Assembly (NCBI RefSeq): GCF_023016805.1
Contig: NZ_JALKCH010000006.1
Span: forward strand, 124,001 to 188,000
Length of the DNA: 64,000 bases
Reading direction: 5' to 3'
From: Ancylobacter crimeensis
GTDB taxonomy: Bacteria > Pseudomonadota > Alphaproteobacteria > Rhizobiales > Xanthobacteraceae
Shown: piece after piece, positions 60,152 through 64,000 of the stretch
Layout: each line of letters opens with the position of its first letter
How positions within the stretch are numbered: position 1 is the first letter of the stretch
Position numbers and translations under genes: made by a program
Notes under the pieces: model-generated
Seen by the model: the letters and a program-made list of their open reading frames with translations, nothing else
Told to the model about the DNA's origin: nothing
Database searches by the model: none

Positions 60152-60777
60152 GCCGGCACCTCCTCGACCGCGATGCGGCCGAGCCGGAGTTCGCGGGTGC
60201 CGGACAGTCCCAGCGGGGCATGGGTGGCGGCGACGATGAGGCCGCCGCGCGCCAGATGAGCCTGCATGATCTCGGCGAAGCGCGCCTGCGCGCCGACGTC
60301 CAGCGCGGTGGTCGGCTCGTCGAGCAGCCAGAGGGGGCGATGCGCCACCAGCAGCCTGGCAAGCGCCAGACGGCGCTTCTGTCCCGCCGACAGGACGGCG
60401 ACGGGAAGACCGCCGAGACCGCCGAGACCGACGGTCTCCAGCGCCTCCTCGACGCCGAGCCCGCTGCGACCGAGCACGTCGCGCCAGAAGGCAAGGTTGC
60501 GCGCGGCGGGGAGCGCCGCCTTGTGTGCGTCGAGATGGCCGAGATAATGCGCCTGCTCCGCCACGCCCGCCTCCGGATCGGCGCCCTCGCCTTCGAGCCG
60601 CACGGCGCCGGCCGTGGGCACCGCAAGACCGGCGATGAGGCGCAGCAGCGAGGATTTACCCGCCCCGTTCGGCCCGGTGACGAGGAGAGCGGTGCCGGCC
60701 TCGACGGTGAAATCGAGCGCGGCGAACAGCCGGCGCAGGCCGCGCGTACAGGCGAGGCCCTCACCGACCAGGCGCAT
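60148..60777 (-). CDS. ccmA: Heme exporter ATPase CcmA
   Basis: This 209-residue ABC ATPase has Walker A GPNGAGKSS, signature LSAGQ and Walker B LWLLDEPTTALD. It drives release of heme from the CcmE chaperone in cytochrome c maturation. The ATG at 60777 gives the usual start; a longer frame reaches 60855 without a ribosome-binding site. It is divergent from acnA. Confidence 0.93.
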   Translation of the reverse strand: MRLVGEGLACTRGLRRLFAALDFTVEAGTALLVTGPNGAGKSSLLRLIAGLAVPTAGAVRLEGEGADPEAGVAEQAHYLGHLDAHKAALPAARNLAFWRDVLGRSGLGVEEALETVGLGGLGGLPVAVLSAGQKRRLALARLLVAHRPLWLLDEPTTALDVGAQARFAEIMQAHLARGGLIVAATHAPLGLSGTRELRLGRIAVEEVPA

Positions 60778-60866
60778 GATCCCGCCCGTTCCGGTCCCCT
60801 GCCACCTCCCGGCGCGCCACATCGCAATGCGCAATTCGTCGATGCACCGCACCAACCCCCTATGAT

Positions 60867-60905
60867 CGTCGTTTGAAATAGCTCTATATAGATTTTCGAA
60901 CGACG
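60867..60905. promoter_or_regulatory. Nested inverted repeats between ccmA and acnA
   Basis: Arms CGTCGTTTGAAA (60867-60878) and TTTCGAACGACG (60894-60905) are complementary with one mismatch. Between them is a perfect 10-bp palindrome, TCTATATAGA (60883-60892). The element lies in the promoter region shared by acnA and ccmA and may bind a regulator of one or both. Confidence 0.5.
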
Positions 60906-61019
60906 CGCCGTCCCACGGAAGCCCGACGAGCTATAGCCCGCCCGTGTGCTTCCCTCCAAGCCCGCCCTGGGACCCGGTCGGTACGTCGCTGGGACCATAC
61001 AATCGGGGACCTGTCCAAA

Positions 61020-63704
<2,685 letters not shown>

Positions 63705-63814
63705 CGTGATGGGGAGGGTGGCGATCGGAGCCGAGCCGCCGCCCTTCCCACCTCACCTTTCCGTGCAGCGGCGACACCCGAATGTGACTGGTGCCGCCGG
63801 CCGCCCCGGCCTTA

Positions 63815-64000
63815 ATGGCAACGAAGCTGCTGAAGCGACAAGCCAGTGATCTGCCTCCGGGAGCCGCCTTGCACCTGATCTCCGCCTCGACGCCGGGTCC
63901 GGCTGCGCACAGCGCCACCCGATCTCTCCGCCCCGCATGGCTCATACCGCCATTGGGGCTGGCGATGTTCGTCGGCATGCTGGCGAGCGTTCTCGCTCCC
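63815..64000 (+). CDS. Start of an unidentified membrane protein (partial)
   Basis: An open frame runs from the ATG at 63815 (or a TTG at 63869, which has CGGGAG upstream) to the right edge. The visible part ends with a hydrophobic segment WLIPPLGLAMFVGMLASVLA, likely a membrane helix or signal anchor. No family can be assigned from this fragment. Confidence 0.4.
   Translation, partial: MATKLLKRQASDLPPGAALHLISASTPGPAAHSATRSLRPAWLIPPLGLAMFVGMLASVLAP

Overview
The window is GC-rich, gene-dense bacterial chromosome, most likely from an alphaproteobacterium of the order Hyphomicrobiales (a Xanthobacteraceae-like genome would fit). The signs are a stand-alone F1 operon in the order atpH-A-G-D-C, a rhizobial-type glpD-S-T-P-Q-V-K glycerol locus, ccmAB next to acnA, and many GTG starts and ATGA/GTGA overlaps. 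I see no rRNA, tRNA, insertion sequence, phage gene or CRISPR array.

Region 1 (1-31.8 kb) looks like an accessory catabolic island built around the deazaflavin cofactor F420. It holds a cofactor set: fused cofG/cofH (fbiC), cofE, cofD and cofC. It also holds an F420-dependent glucose-6-phosphate dehydrogenase-like protein that could supply reduced F420, and two further luciferase-like (LLM) oxidoreductases. Interleaved with these are parts of three molybdenum hydroxylases, a glutaconate-type CoA-transferase, 5-oxoprolinase PxpABC, a GntR/UTRA regulator, and a ten-gene operon. That operon encodes an ABC importer, an acetamidase/formamidase, an LLM enzyme, a GMC oxidoreductase with its small subunit, and a phosphoribosyltransferase. 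Read together, the genes suggest import, hydroxylation, ring opening, lactam or amide hydrolysis and CoA activation of an unidentified, probably nitrogen-containing compound. The substrate is inference. A related inverted repeat lies in three divergent promoter regions (806-822, 7581-7598, 14886-14903) and may be the shared operator.

Region 2 (31.9-41.5 kb) is the glycerol operon: glpD, ABC transporter genes glpSTPQ, a small DUF2160-like membrane protein, binding protein glpV, a strong hairpin and glpK. DeoR/GlpR-like repeats precede glpD, but no repressor gene is present. Region 3 (41.5-49 kb) is a partner-switching signalling module: a STAS antagonist and HATPase kinase on the minus strand, and on the plus strand a periplasmic binding protein, two sensor-like membrane proteins without an output domain, and a HAMP-SpoIIE phosphatase. 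It is followed by an NCS2 permease with a soluble C-terminal domain.

Region 4 (49-64 kb) is mostly housekeeping: a methyltransferase, a DEAD-box helicase, an extended IF-1, a TenA/GntR pair, the F1 ATP synthase operon with a small cysteine-motif gene inserted before atpC, ccmAB, aconitase, and the start of an unidentified membrane protein at the right edge. Function calls come from sequence motifs and recognised family resemblance read by eye; no database search was run.
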